DNA from: Methanomethylovorans sp. | GTDB taxonomy: Archaea > Halobacteriota > Methanosarcinia > Methanosarcinales > Methanosarcinaceae | Assembly (NCBI GenBank): GCA_020854785.1 | Contig: JAHFZE010000287.1 | Location: forward strand, 1 to 12,483 | Direction of reading: 5' to 3' | DNA length: 12,483 bases | Shown here: piece after piece, positions 1 to 6,640 of the stretch | Layout: every line of letters begins with the position of its first letter | Numbering within the stretch: position 1 is the stretch's first letter | Translations under genes and position numbers: made by a program | Notes under the pieces: generated by a model | Databases searched by the model: none | Told to the model about the DNA's origin: nothing | Seen by the model: the letters and a program-made list of their open reading frames with translations, nothing else

Positions 1-11
1 ATTTATCCCCG

Positions 12-37
12 GGAAAATACAACAAAAAGCAATAAAA
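12..37 (-). terminator. Probable T-rich terminator after the fmd operon
   Basis: Directly after the fdhD stop codon, the minus strand reads as a run of T-rich segments (TTTTATTG, CTTTTTG, GTATTTTC). Archaeal RNA polymerase terminates at such U-rich tracts without needing a hairpin, and no gene begins before the window edge, so this is the likely end of the fmdFACDB-fdhD transcript. This is inferred from base composition only. Confidence 0.45.
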
Positions 38-870
38 TTACGCATATATCAATCGATATTCCCCACTATATACATACATCTTAGGCTCTCTCACGAAACC
101 CACGAGGGTCAGATCTGCATCCTGTGCAAGTAACACTGCTTTTTTCACAGTGGCACCTTTACTGGCCATGAGAGGAAAGCCAGAATGTATAGCCTTTGAG
201 ACCATGGTACCTGCAAGCCTTCCTGTAGTAACAAGTGCACATCTGGAAATATCTATACCTTCAAGCAATGCTTTTCCAACTGCTTTGTCCACAGAACAGG
301 AACGTCCTATGTCCTCGCAGAAAACGAGGATCTTACCAGATGGATCACACACCAGAGAAGAATGAGCGCCACCGGTCTTCTTCCATGCGTTGCCCCATTC
401 TTTCAGTTTTCCTACTGCATTGAATATCACCTGTGGACTGAAAAGCACATCCTTTGGCAATAAGGAACGGTTCCTGGGAGTAAAAAGGGTCGTACCGCAC
501 CTTTCCACACGTCCGAGATCAAAAAGCTGAGAAACATCGATATCGATCTTACAATCTATCCTATTAGGACCTATATCAATGGAAAGTATGTCCCGGATAT
601 CATCCCTGCCGATAAAGCCTTCACACACCATGAATCCCACTGCAAGCTCCTCAAGTTCCCTGGGACTCGCATAAAAAGTAGTGAGGTGGACGTCATTGAT
701 GAAAAGGTCGAATACCTCTTCAATAATAACATCCGCTTCTATTCGTGTTCTCTGGCTGCCGGAGATCTCCGTGCACTCTATGGTCGTATAAAGAGAAGGA
801 GGGACTATAATGTTGTCCCCCCTGCATTCCTCTTTAAAAGCAGAGCTATCTGCGTACTGGTTACTCTCAT
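38..870 (-). CDS. fdhD: FdhD-like molybdenum/tungsten cofactor sulfuration factor, apparent frameshift near the N-terminus
   Basis: FdhD proteins pass sulfur from a cysteine desulfurase to the Mo/W-bis-MGD cofactor of formate-dehydrogenase-like enzymes. The conserved core is clear: ELEELAVGFMVCEGF, then TGGAHSS, a CEDIGR..SVDK version of the usual EDVGRHNALDK, and LTLVGFVRE before the C-terminus. Its place as last gene after fmdB, with an ATGA overlap at 870-867, suggests that its client is FmdB. Two things are odd. The ATG at 870 runs only 21 codons to a TAG; the FdhD frame is open from 886 but has no ATG, GTG or TTG until GTG at 640, which lies inside the conserved domain. One extra G in the G6 run (817-822) would join the two frames into about 277 residues, a normal FdhD length. 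Also, the family's CxxC sulfur-relay pair is absent; the aligned place reads TPRNRSLLP. The gene may be a sequencing-error case, a recoded or non-AUG-initiated gene, or a decaying one. Family assignment is firm, activity is not. Confidence 0.8.
797..823 (-). promoter_or_regulatory. Hairpin pairing an SD-like G run with an anti-SD-like CCTCCT, inside 5' fdhD
   Basis: On the minus strand AGGGGGGAC (823-815) pairs with GTCCCTCCT (805-797) across the 9-base loop AACATTATA: nine pairs with a single G-U wobble. The 5' arm resembles a Shine-Dalgarno sequence, and the 3' arm contains CCTCCT, the same string as the 3' end of 16S rRNA. The loop holds ATT and ATA codons in the FdhD frame, 5-8 bases after the G run. 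It could gate translation start, or it could simply promote slippage at the G6 run. Confidence 0.4.
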
Positions 871-2174
871 GCTTCCTTGAGCTTCTTCACTCTGTCGAAA
901 AGCTGTTTCATAGTGTCTTCGTTGCTCTTGGTGTATGGGAAGGGAGACTCTGTGAACGGCTGGAAGTACACTGGCACATCATCCAGTCTGTAGAAAGTAC
1001 CATCACATTCCATCGCATCGATGACACCTGGTAGCACCACTTCAGAAGCTGTGGTGGTTGGACATGGCGCAATATCAATACATATCATAGGGATCTGTGC
1101 CATATACTCTGCAGCATCAGCAGGTATGTGACATACCAGATCTGCACTAAGTACAAGTGCAGCATCTGTGTCCTTATCCCTCAGCAGGTCCACACAGGTG
1201 TACTCGCCTGGATTGTATCTCGGATAACCCCTTGAGAAATCCAGACCGAATGGATACCCATAGAGATAAGATGCGAGCTGATTGAAACCTGCCACGTTGC
1301 AGTGTCCTCTCAGTGCCCCGATAGTACATTTTGTATAGTTGTTCATCTCCTTTACCATGTTCAGGGCCATTTCGATATTCCTGTGCTTTCCATATGATGA
1401 AGAAACACCAAGACCTACATAAATTGCCACGAAATTAGACTCCTTCATCAGGGTGACGACCTGTTCCATTACCTCAATAGGAATACCGGTTATCTCTTCC
1501 ACTGAAGGATGTGGCTTTTTCCCATTGATTATGGTGAACAGCCCACTAAGCAGTTCATAATCTGTGTTAGGGTTGAGCTGCACGTGCAGATCAGATGCAA
1601 CTGTTGTAGGGGTCTTGCGCGGATCTACTGTGATGACCGTGCGATCGAACCTGCCTCTCTTGGTCCAGTATCCCCTTGGGAACACACCATATCTGGACAT
1701 GTGCCTGGGCATGGATTCCAGAGGATTGGTTCCCCAGTAGATGATGACATCTGCCCTGTTCTTTGCCTGTCCTGCCGTACACCCGGACCTGCCCGCTTCC
1801 TGGATACCCATTGCAGTGGGTCCGTGGCAGATCGTAGCATTAGAGTCGACTGCGCCACCGAGATACTCTCCCATGTGCAGACCAACTTCCTGTGCCTCAA
1901 TGGATGTTTCACTGCCCATGAAAAAGAAAGGCCTTCTGGAGTCAGCCAGGATCTGAGCAGCCCTGTCCAGGGCCTCATCCCATGTAGCAGGCCTCAGCTT
2001 GCCATTCTCCCTAACCATAGGTTCCCTTATCCTATGGTGGCTCACAACTTCCTGGAACTTGGCATTACCCATCTTACAGGCATTCTGAACATCAATTGTG
2101 TTACCTTTGAGATCCACAATGACATCATCACATGATGCACCGCATACCGGGCATATAATGTTCTTCGCAACCAT
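867..2174 (-). CDS. fmdB: Formylmethanofuran dehydrogenase subunit B (catalytic Mo/W subunit)
   Basis: This is the catalytic subunit that, with FmdD, holds the Mo- or W-bis-pyranopterin cofactor and reduces CO2 to formate (or the reverse). The start at 2174 is chosen because ATG follows GGAGGTG at good spacing and lies one base after the fmdD stop; upstream in-frame starts would intrude into fmdD. The 435-residue product is family-typical. An N-terminal 4Fe-4S site is formed by C8, C11, C15 and C33 (CPVCGASC ... ACKMG). The active-site metal ligand is C116 in TICHGP, a cysteine and not selenocysteine; no in-frame TGA occurs. Dinucleotide-contact motifs such as YWGTNPLESMPRHMSRY and TVDPRKT follow. 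The last codons overlap the fdhD ATG. The sequence does not show whether Mo or W is used, so FwdB is an equally valid name. Confidence 0.95.
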   Translation of the reverse strand: MVAKNIICPVCGASCDDVIVDLKGNTIDVQNACKMGNAKFQEVVSHHRIREPMVRENGKLRPATWDEALDRAAQILADSRRPFFFMGSETSIEAQEVGLHMGEYLGGAVDSNATICHGPTAMGIQEAGRSGCTAGQAKNRADVIIYWGTNPLESMPRHMSRYGVFPRGYWTKRGRFDRTVITVDPRKTPTTVASDLHVQLNPNTDYELLSGLFTIINGKKPHPSVEEITGIPIEVMEQVVTLMKESNFVAIYVGLGVSSSYGKHRNIEMALNMVKEMNNYTKCTIGALRGHCNVAGFNQLASYLYGYPFGLDFSRGYPRYNPGEYTCVDLLRDKDTDAALVLSADLVCHIPADAAEYMAQIPMICIDIAPCPTTTASEVVLPGVIDAMECDGTFYRLDDVPVYFQPFTESPFPYTKSNEDTMKQLFDRVKKLKEA

Positions 2175-2175
2175 C

Positions 2176-2574
2176 TTATTCACCTCCCATGTACACTTTG
2201 AGAACAACATCTTCCGCACTGAGCACATCGCCTTCAGCAGGCTCGATGGTCACGAGGCTTCCCTTGTATAGAGGTGAACCCGTAGAGAACGTGGATGGCT
2301 CTACTACCACATTGGCCCATATCGCTCTTGGCATGAATACCTGTCCACACCTCATGTCGTTGGTACATTTGGTATATACTATAACTGAACGCTGTCCATC
2401 CCTTCTTATGACCTTCACCTTTTCAGGGAATCCCAATGCTGCGTAATCAACTTCATTGAGCCAGCAGACAGCACATTCTTTTGTATATGCCTCAGAGTAC
2501 TTGTCACCGCCCTTGGCTAACCTTCCTTCATCTATGGTACTTCCGGTATTAAGTAACGCTTCAATGCATGCCAT
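2176..2574 (-). CDS. fmdD: Formylmethanofuran dehydrogenase subunit D
   Basis: This small subunit (132 residues) is homologous to the C-terminal dinucleotide-binding domain of molybdopterin oxidoreductases and completes the cofactor pocket of FmdB. Visible features are the early TGSTIDEGRLAKGGDKYSEA region, a central VIRRDGQRSVIVY beta segment and the motif MPRAIWANVVV followed by TGSPLYKGSLVTIEP, which is typical of the family. The ATG at 2574 is preferred over a longer frame opening at 2607, because it has GGGGGTC upstream, lies one base after the fmdC stop, and gives the usual FmdD length. It ends one base before the fmdB ATG, so the two halves of the catalytic module are translationally coupled. 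Confidence 0.92.
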   Translation of the reverse strand: MACIEALLNTGSTIDEGRLAKGGDKYSEAYTKECAVCWLNEVDYAALGFPEKVKVIRRDGQRSVIVYTKCTNDMRCGQVFMPRAIWANVVVEPSTFSTGSPLYKGSLVTIEPAEGDVLSAEDVVLKVYMGGE

Positions 2575-2575
2575 T

Positions 2576-3385
2576 TTATAGACCCCCGTTAAACTCGCTT
2601 GATACATACATTACGCCTTTTACTTTCTGGGGTATTGCATAGTCACCCGCGAACTTCTTGTACTCGCCAGGGCATTCGACATCACCGAACTTGAGGTCTT
2701 TCTCTGTGGCCTGGTACTGGAAGCCTGGAGTGAACCTGGAAATATGACCGCCTACTACGATAGTACCGTTAGTCATCTCTGCACCCACGGTCCTGAAGGC
2801 ATCCCCCTTCACAACGATAAGACCGCCATTGGCACGGATGCCGCAGAAATTGTCCACGTTACCATTGATGATGATCTCTCCGCCGCTTATACCACCGCCT
2901 ACCTGGTTCATTGCATTTCCATCAATGACGATGCGTCCACCGGTCATACCATGCCAGCTGCCACGGTATGCGCAGCCTACGTGATCTTGGGTATCACCTT
3001 TGATATGAAGCAGACCGCCTTTCATCTCCATGCCTGCCCAAGACCCGGCATCTCCCTCTACAATGATCTCCCCTCCGGCCATCTCAGAGCCAACATGCAT
3101 TCCTGCATTACCCTTTATGACTATCTTGCCGGCGGTCATCTGTTGTCCTATTCTCTTTACCCTTGGAACATCACCATCTACAATGATGGTGGTTTCCTGT
3201 GCAGAGCTTCCACCATTGCCCTGCACATCAAAGAAAGCAGAAAGGGGCAGCTCCTTCGGACCCTGCCATATGACCAGCTCGCCAATTTCCTTTGCATTCT
3301 TGCCAGCGAAATTGTCAGGAGTTATGACCTCTGCTTCCACCATAATATCAATATCATTTTTTGGTCTAAGTGTAACTTCTGCCAT
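2576..3385 (-). CDS. fmdC: Formylmethanofuran dehydrogenase subunit C (beta-helix scaffold)
   Basis: FmdC is the structural subunit related to the C-terminal domain of glutamate synthase. Its right-handed beta-helix packs against FmdA and FmdB. The sequence shows about seven GxxGxxxGG-type repeats from roughly residue 85 to 215 (for example GNAGMHVGSEMAGGEIIV and GDAGSWAGMEMKGGLLHI), each one helical turn. Length (269 residues) is typical. The start has a good GAGGTGA ribosome site and follows the fmdA stop after four bases. The C-terminal part after about residue 220 loses the repeats. The antisense strand of this gene is open for over 200 codons, which follows from the glycine-rich codon pattern and is not a gene. 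Confidence 0.95.
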   Translation of the reverse strand: MAEVTLRPKNDIDIMVEAEVITPDNFAGKNAKEIGELVIWQGPKELPLSAFFDVQGNGGSSAQETTIIVDGDVPRVKRIGQQMTAGKIVIKGNAGMHVGSEMAGGEIIVEGDAGSWAGMEMKGGLLHIKGDTQDHVGCAYRGSWHGMTGGRIVIDGNAMNQVGGGISGGEIIINGNVDNFCGIRANGGLIVVKGDAFRTVGAEMTNGTIVVGGHISRFTPGFQYQATEKDLKFGDVECPGEYKKFAGDYAIPQKVKGVMYVSSEFNGGL

Positions 3386-3389
3386 TGAC

Positions 3390-5144
3390 TCACCTCAACG
3401 GATTCACGGTCATTGGAGTTGGGTTTGCGAGGTACCTATCAGGCGTCGGGTAATTAGAGAAACCTAAGGTGTAGTACCTGAACCACTCCTTTACATCTTC
3501 AAGCATGTGTTTTTCATCAGCATCCGGGACCTTGATATCAGAATAATAGGTCCTCTTCTGCGGTATAGCAACGATCTCACCCTGATGGGCAACGACCTCC
3601 CCATCCTTTATAGTGTACTCTGAGTTCTGCAGGTTCCTTATAAGGCTCTCATAGTCGTTCACATCGAGCTTCTTCGGGTCAATGTTATATATGGACACAT
3701 CACCATCAGCTCCCACACCCAGGGTTCCCTTCCTGTATGCCATACCAATTGTTCTTGCAGGGTTGGCACGGGTCAGGATAGCAAGATCGTACAAGGACAT
3801 CTCTCTCTCCTCTGCTCCCAGACCGCTTCTGTCCTGGGACCATTTGTGACATTCTGCCATGGTATCCTGCCTGGCCTTGAGGGACATAAGCCATGCCATG
3901 ATGAGTGGATACTTCGTGAATGGGCCACCATTGGGACTGTCTGTTGTCATGATCGACTTCCAGGGATCCTTTACGTATAAAAGCACTTCCAGACCCATTG
4001 CCCATTGCACGCTGTGCACTGGATTGCTCTTGAGATATGTGAATGGCAATACACCTGAGCCGCACTCACATTCCACATCCGTGTTAGACCATTTGTTGCC
4101 TGTGAGCACATAGAGATCATGGATAGCAGGACCATCGCCGGTCATAACGGTTGCATCGCCGAATGGCACACAACCACTGTCCATCACTACATGGTCCTTG
4201 CCGTTGACATAATCGGTTATGCCCTTTACACCGGATTCAAAATCTCTCCATGAAGTTCCACCGAAAGCGTTGAACTGGCAGTGTGTCAGGTAAACGGACT
4301 CGTGCCTCTTTGCATTCATCTTCGTTTCCGCCCATTCCACATCCACATTGGGCTTACCCTTCACGTTGCTGGGGATCTTGAGGGATTCCCTTGTGATCTC
4401 CCAGCAGCCTGGATGTCCGAGGTTGTTGGCGTGCAAATGCAGTGGCATTGGGAAACCGAGGTGTTCATTGATCTCGGTCAGGTTCTTGATGATCTCCGTG
4501 GGTGTGACCTCGAAGTGTATGTTCGCCTGGTCCAGAGAGCTGACGTTCTCTCCCCAGCCCCAGTTCTCCACACCTGCAGGGTTCACACATTTTATACCGT
4601 ATGTCTTGTGGGTCCTCATCATCCATGCAACGTAGGCAGCTGCCTTGTCAAAATCACCCTCGTTCATGTACCTCATAAGGAACCAGTTGTTACCCAGCAC
4701 AAGGTAGCCTCCCATATCCACCATGGGTGTTGCACGCATTTCCTCATGGGTATGACGGGCCTCAAGAGGCGGTACTGCTGCCTCGAACACGGTCGTGTAA
4801 CCCATCTTTGAATACTCATACCCACCCAGGTACACAGTAGGAACGGTGTAACCTGAACCGGAGTGAGTAAGAGGGGTTTTCTTCATATAACATTTGTAAT
4901 GGTCCTCTGGCCTCATTAGCCTGCCACTGTTTACTTTCGCACCGGCAACATGTGAGTGTGAATCCACACCACCAGCCATGACGGTCATGCCGCTGGCATC
5001 TATGACCTTTGCGTTATCCATCTCAGATGCAGAAAGCTCTCTTACGACCTTTCCGTCTCTGATGAAAACATCCATTCTTTCCCCTTTGACCTCATTGAGG
5101 GGATCGAACACATAACCATTCTTTATTGCAATCGTTCCAGCCAT
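3390..5144 (-). CDS. fmdA: Formylmethanofuran dehydrogenase subunit A (amidohydrolase)
   Basis: FmdA condenses the formate made by FmdB/D with methanofuran, at a binuclear metal site buried at the end of an internal tunnel in the complex. It belongs to the amidohydrolase superfamily. Metal-site motifs in order are H63 and H65 in GGVDSHSHVAG; K185 in YGIKCVNPAG, the likely carboxylated lysine; H236 and H238 in PLHLHANNLG; THCQFNAFGG; and the aspartate of MTTDSPNGGP. All catalytic elements therefore look intact. The 584-residue length fits the family. The start at 5144 has a GGGAGTG-like ribosome site and lies two bases after the fmdF stop; an upstream in-frame start would run into fmdF. Residue assignments are by motif position relative to the characterised Methanothermobacter enzyme. 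Confidence 0.95.
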   Translation of the reverse strand: MAGTIAIKNGYVFDPLNEVKGERMDVFIRDGKVVRELSASEMDNAKVIDASGMTVMAGGVDSHSHVAGAKVNSGRLMRPEDHYKCYMKKTPLTHSGSGYTVPTVYLGGYEYSKMGYTTVFEAAVPPLEARHTHEEMRATPMVDMGGYLVLGNNWFLMRYMNEGDFDKAAAYVAWMMRTHKTYGIKCVNPAGVENWGWGENVSSLDQANIHFEVTPTEIIKNLTEINEHLGFPMPLHLHANNLGHPGCWEITRESLKIPSNVKGKPNVDVEWAETKMNAKRHESVYLTHCQFNAFGGTSWRDFESGVKGITDYVNGKDHVVMDSGCVPFGDATVMTGDGPAIHDLYVLTGNKWSNTDVECECGSGVLPFTYLKSNPVHSVQWAMGLEVLLYVKDPWKSIMTTDSPNGGPFTKYPLIMAWLMSLKARQDTMAECHKWSQDRSGLGAEEREMSLYDLAILTRANPARTIGMAYRKGTLGVGADGDVSIYNIDPKKLDVNDYESLIRNLQNSEYTIKDGEVVAHQGEIVAIPQKRTYYSDIKVPDADEKHMLEDVKEWFRYYTLGFSNYPTPDRYLANPTPMTVNPLR

Positions 5145-5146
5145 AT

Positions 5147-6289
5147 CTAACACTCCCTTCTCTCTAACCAGATGGCATTCACGGGACAGATCATCACACA
5201 TGCACCATCTGAGCCACAGACACCCTGATTGACGACCTTGACAGTACCATTCCTTACCTCAAGGATCTTCTTGTTTTCCACTTCATTGAGATAGCCTGAT
5301 GCAAGGTTCTTATTATCTTGAGCATTGACCGGGCACATGATAACACAGTTACCACATCCAAGACAGGCTTCTTCATCGGTCATTAGCACAGAAGTAAGAG
5401 TGGGCCTCGGTGCCTTGACATTAAGCAGCTTTTTCTCGATGATGGCTTTCTTGTCCACTGCGGGGATTATCTGGGTCTTGGTTACAGTAATAGCATCCAC
5501 GGGACAGGCCATTTCACAGGCTCCGCAATAGATACATACGTCTGCACGCTGGGCCACCTTATCCACCCTCTCCCCTGCTTCCCACTCTGGGTTGAAAAGA
5601 GCATTGCATGGACAAGTGTCAACACATGAACGGCAAGCTGTACAGGTTGCCTCATCCCTTACCCATGTTCCAGCAAACGGCTTCTGTACAGTGATCGCAT
5701 CGGCGGGACACACGGAAGCACACCATCCGCAATGTACACAGCATGAGTTATCTATATTTGTCTCACCATCGACCTTCGCACTGCCATCAGATGCCAGCCA
5801 CTGCCTGACCTCTATACACCCCTGCGGGCATATCTGCTCGCATAATCCACAGTGTACACATTTCTCATTAACTGTTGTTGGCTCAAGCACAAAGCTTAGA
5901 TATGTGTTGTCATTGATGGATTTGCCACCCTGACGCATTTCCAATGCACCTGTGGGACAGGTCTTGGCACATATACCACACATAATACATCCTGAAGGAT
6001 CGTTCTCCAGATAGTCCTTGTCAATAAGGCCTCTGGCAACCGCCCCCACGGAACCTATGGTAATGATCCCTTTCGGACATGCCATGACGCAAGTTCCACA
6101 TCCTATGCACTTCTGAGGAAGATATATAAGTTGCTTGTCGTCCTTTGTTCCAAACATTACTTCATTCATCTGATCTACTCCGTAATCCTGCCTATAGTAT
6201 GCATTGTAAATCGAGTGTCCAATGCAATAAGAATCCTTCCTCGGAAGGCATCTGTTACAAACGTTCCTGTTCTGAAGCTGACAAGCCAT
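5147..6289 (-). CDS. fmdF: Formylmethanofuran dehydrogenase subunit F (polyferredoxin)
   Basis: This polyferredoxin (380 residues from the first ATG) carries electrons between reduced ferredoxin and FmdB. Seven canonical CxxCxxCxxxCP motifs are present, beginning with CIGCGTCVMACP at residues 61-72 and ending with CLGCGNCVIMCP. An eighth near the C-terminus reads CGSDGACVMICP, so the second ligand is D361 and not Cys. Eight clusters match the family architecture of four paired ferredoxin domains. An N-terminal extension holds four more cysteines (C3, C11, C14, C22). The ATG at 6289 lacks a recognisable ribosome site; an internal ATG at 6169 has GGAG eight bases upstream and would give 340 residues starting just before the first cluster. 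This is the first gene of the operon, and no fmdE precedes it. Confidence 0.92.
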   Translation of the reverse strand: MACQLQNRNVCNRCLPRKDSYCIGHSIYNAYYRQDYGVDQMNEVMFGTKDDKQLIYLPQKCIGCGTCVMACPKGIITIGSVGAVARGLIDKDYLENDPSGCIMCGICAKTCPTGALEMRQGGKSINDNTYLSFVLEPTTVNEKCVHCGLCEQICPQGCIEVRQWLASDGSAKVDGETNIDNSCCVHCGWCASVCPADAITVQKPFAGTWVRDEATCTACRSCVDTCPCNALFNPEWEAGERVDKVAQRADVCIYCGACEMACPVDAITVTKTQIIPAVDKKAIIEKKLLNVKAPRPTLTSVLMTDEEACLGCGNCVIMCPVNAQDNKNLASGYLNEVENKKILEVRNGTVKVVNQGVCGSDGACVMICPVNAIWLERREC

Positions 6290-6370
6290 TATAGTAATCT
6301 AAGGCTGTTCTGGCAACATGCCTGAAATATATCTGGCTGAATATCAGTACAGATTGCATCCTGTCTGCGG

Positions 6371-6397
6371 AGGCATATTCTGCCTGTTGATGCCAAC
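6371..6397 (-). promoter_or_regulatory. Tandem small hairpins in the fmd leader
   Basis: Two hairpins sit back to back: AGGCA-TATTC-TGCCT at 6371-6385 and GTTG-ATGC-CAAC at 6386-6397. A further GGCA-ACA-TGCC dyad lies at 6312-6322, nearer the fmdF start. All fall within the approximately 120-base untranslated leader predicted from the TATA position. They could be a regulatory RNA or operator half-sites; stems are short, so chance is possible. Confidence 0.25.
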
Positions 6398-6431
6398 GGT
6401 AGTGTAATAGATAAGATAACTCCGGTTCTTT

Positions 6432-6444
6432 ACATATATTATAC
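6432..6444 (-). promoter_or_regulatory. Candidate TATA box of the fmd operon
   Basis: On the minus strand the sequence reads GTATAATATATGT, the best TATA-like stretch upstream of fmdF. Using the usual archaeal spacing of about 25 bases, transcription would begin near 6412 and leave an untranslated leader of about 120 bases. No experimental support. Confidence 0.35.
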
Positions 6445-6508
6445 TACCTGAGGTCGATATTATAGTGACATGTATCTGTTATAAAATTATCGTTCTATAT
6501 TTGCAAGC

Positions 6509-6539
6509 GGTAACAAGCAATTTGTTCAAAGGTTACAAG
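6509..6539 (+). repeat. Paired 9-base repeats upstream of aroK
   Basis: GGTAACAAG at 6509-6517 and GGTTACAAG at 6531-6539 differ at one base and are spaced 22 bases apart, which is two DNA turns. They lie just upstream of the candidate aroK TATA box, where an archaeal activator would bind. Possibly a regulator site. Confidence 0.3.
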
Positions 6540-6561
6540 GTCTGTCCATTGTTCTGACCAT

Positions 6562-6572
6562 GTTTTAAATAT
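6562..6572 (+). promoter_or_regulatory. Candidate TATA box of aroK-aroQ-purE
   Basis: GTTTTAAATAT is the best archaeal TATA-like element before aroK. It predicts a transcription start near 6595 and a leader of about 45 bases containing the GGAG ribosome site at 6633-6636. Position and composition are the only support. Confidence 0.4.
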
Positions 6573-6640
6573 GATCATGTACACTAACCCCCAGATAGAA
6601 TATAATTACAGGAAAAAGATCGTACAAAAAATGGAGTGTT

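Larger units (their letters stand above)
6290..6640. other. Divergent intergenic region between fmdF and aroK
   Basis: This 351-base, AT-rich region contains no convincing gene. Its left third (6290 to about 6412) is the probable fmd leader and holds several short dyads. A TATA-like element for the minus strand lies at 6432-6444. The right part holds two near-identical 9-mers and a TATA-like element for aroK. No tRNA-like or recognisable riboswitch structure was seen. Confidence 0.7.

Noticed and set aside
797..1034. Plus-strand AGGAGG followed by an ATG at 810
   Set aside because: The SD-like string is the complement of the fdhD hairpin arm; the following frame overlaps fdhD and fmdB and has no family match.
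1509..2135. 208-codon plus-strand open frame opposite fmdB
   Set aside because: Lies fully within a clearly coding catalytic gene and has low-complexity Cys/Pro/Ser content typical of an antisense frame.
867..2174. Selenocysteine in FmdB
   Set aside because: The active-site codon for C116 is a plain cysteine codon and no in-frame TGA occurs before the end.
2600..3150. DNA tandem repeats within fmdC
   Set aside because: Periodicity is at protein level (GxxGxxxGG turns of a beta-helix) and the DNA copies are too divergent to be a repeat array.
2744..3388. 214-codon plus-strand open frame opposite fmdC
   Set aside because: Antisense shadow of the glycine-rich repeat codons of fmdC; no ribosome site and no family resemblance.
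4281..4811. 176-codon plus-strand open frame opposite fmdA
   Set aside because: Antisense of a conserved gene; no initiation signal and no recognisable domain.
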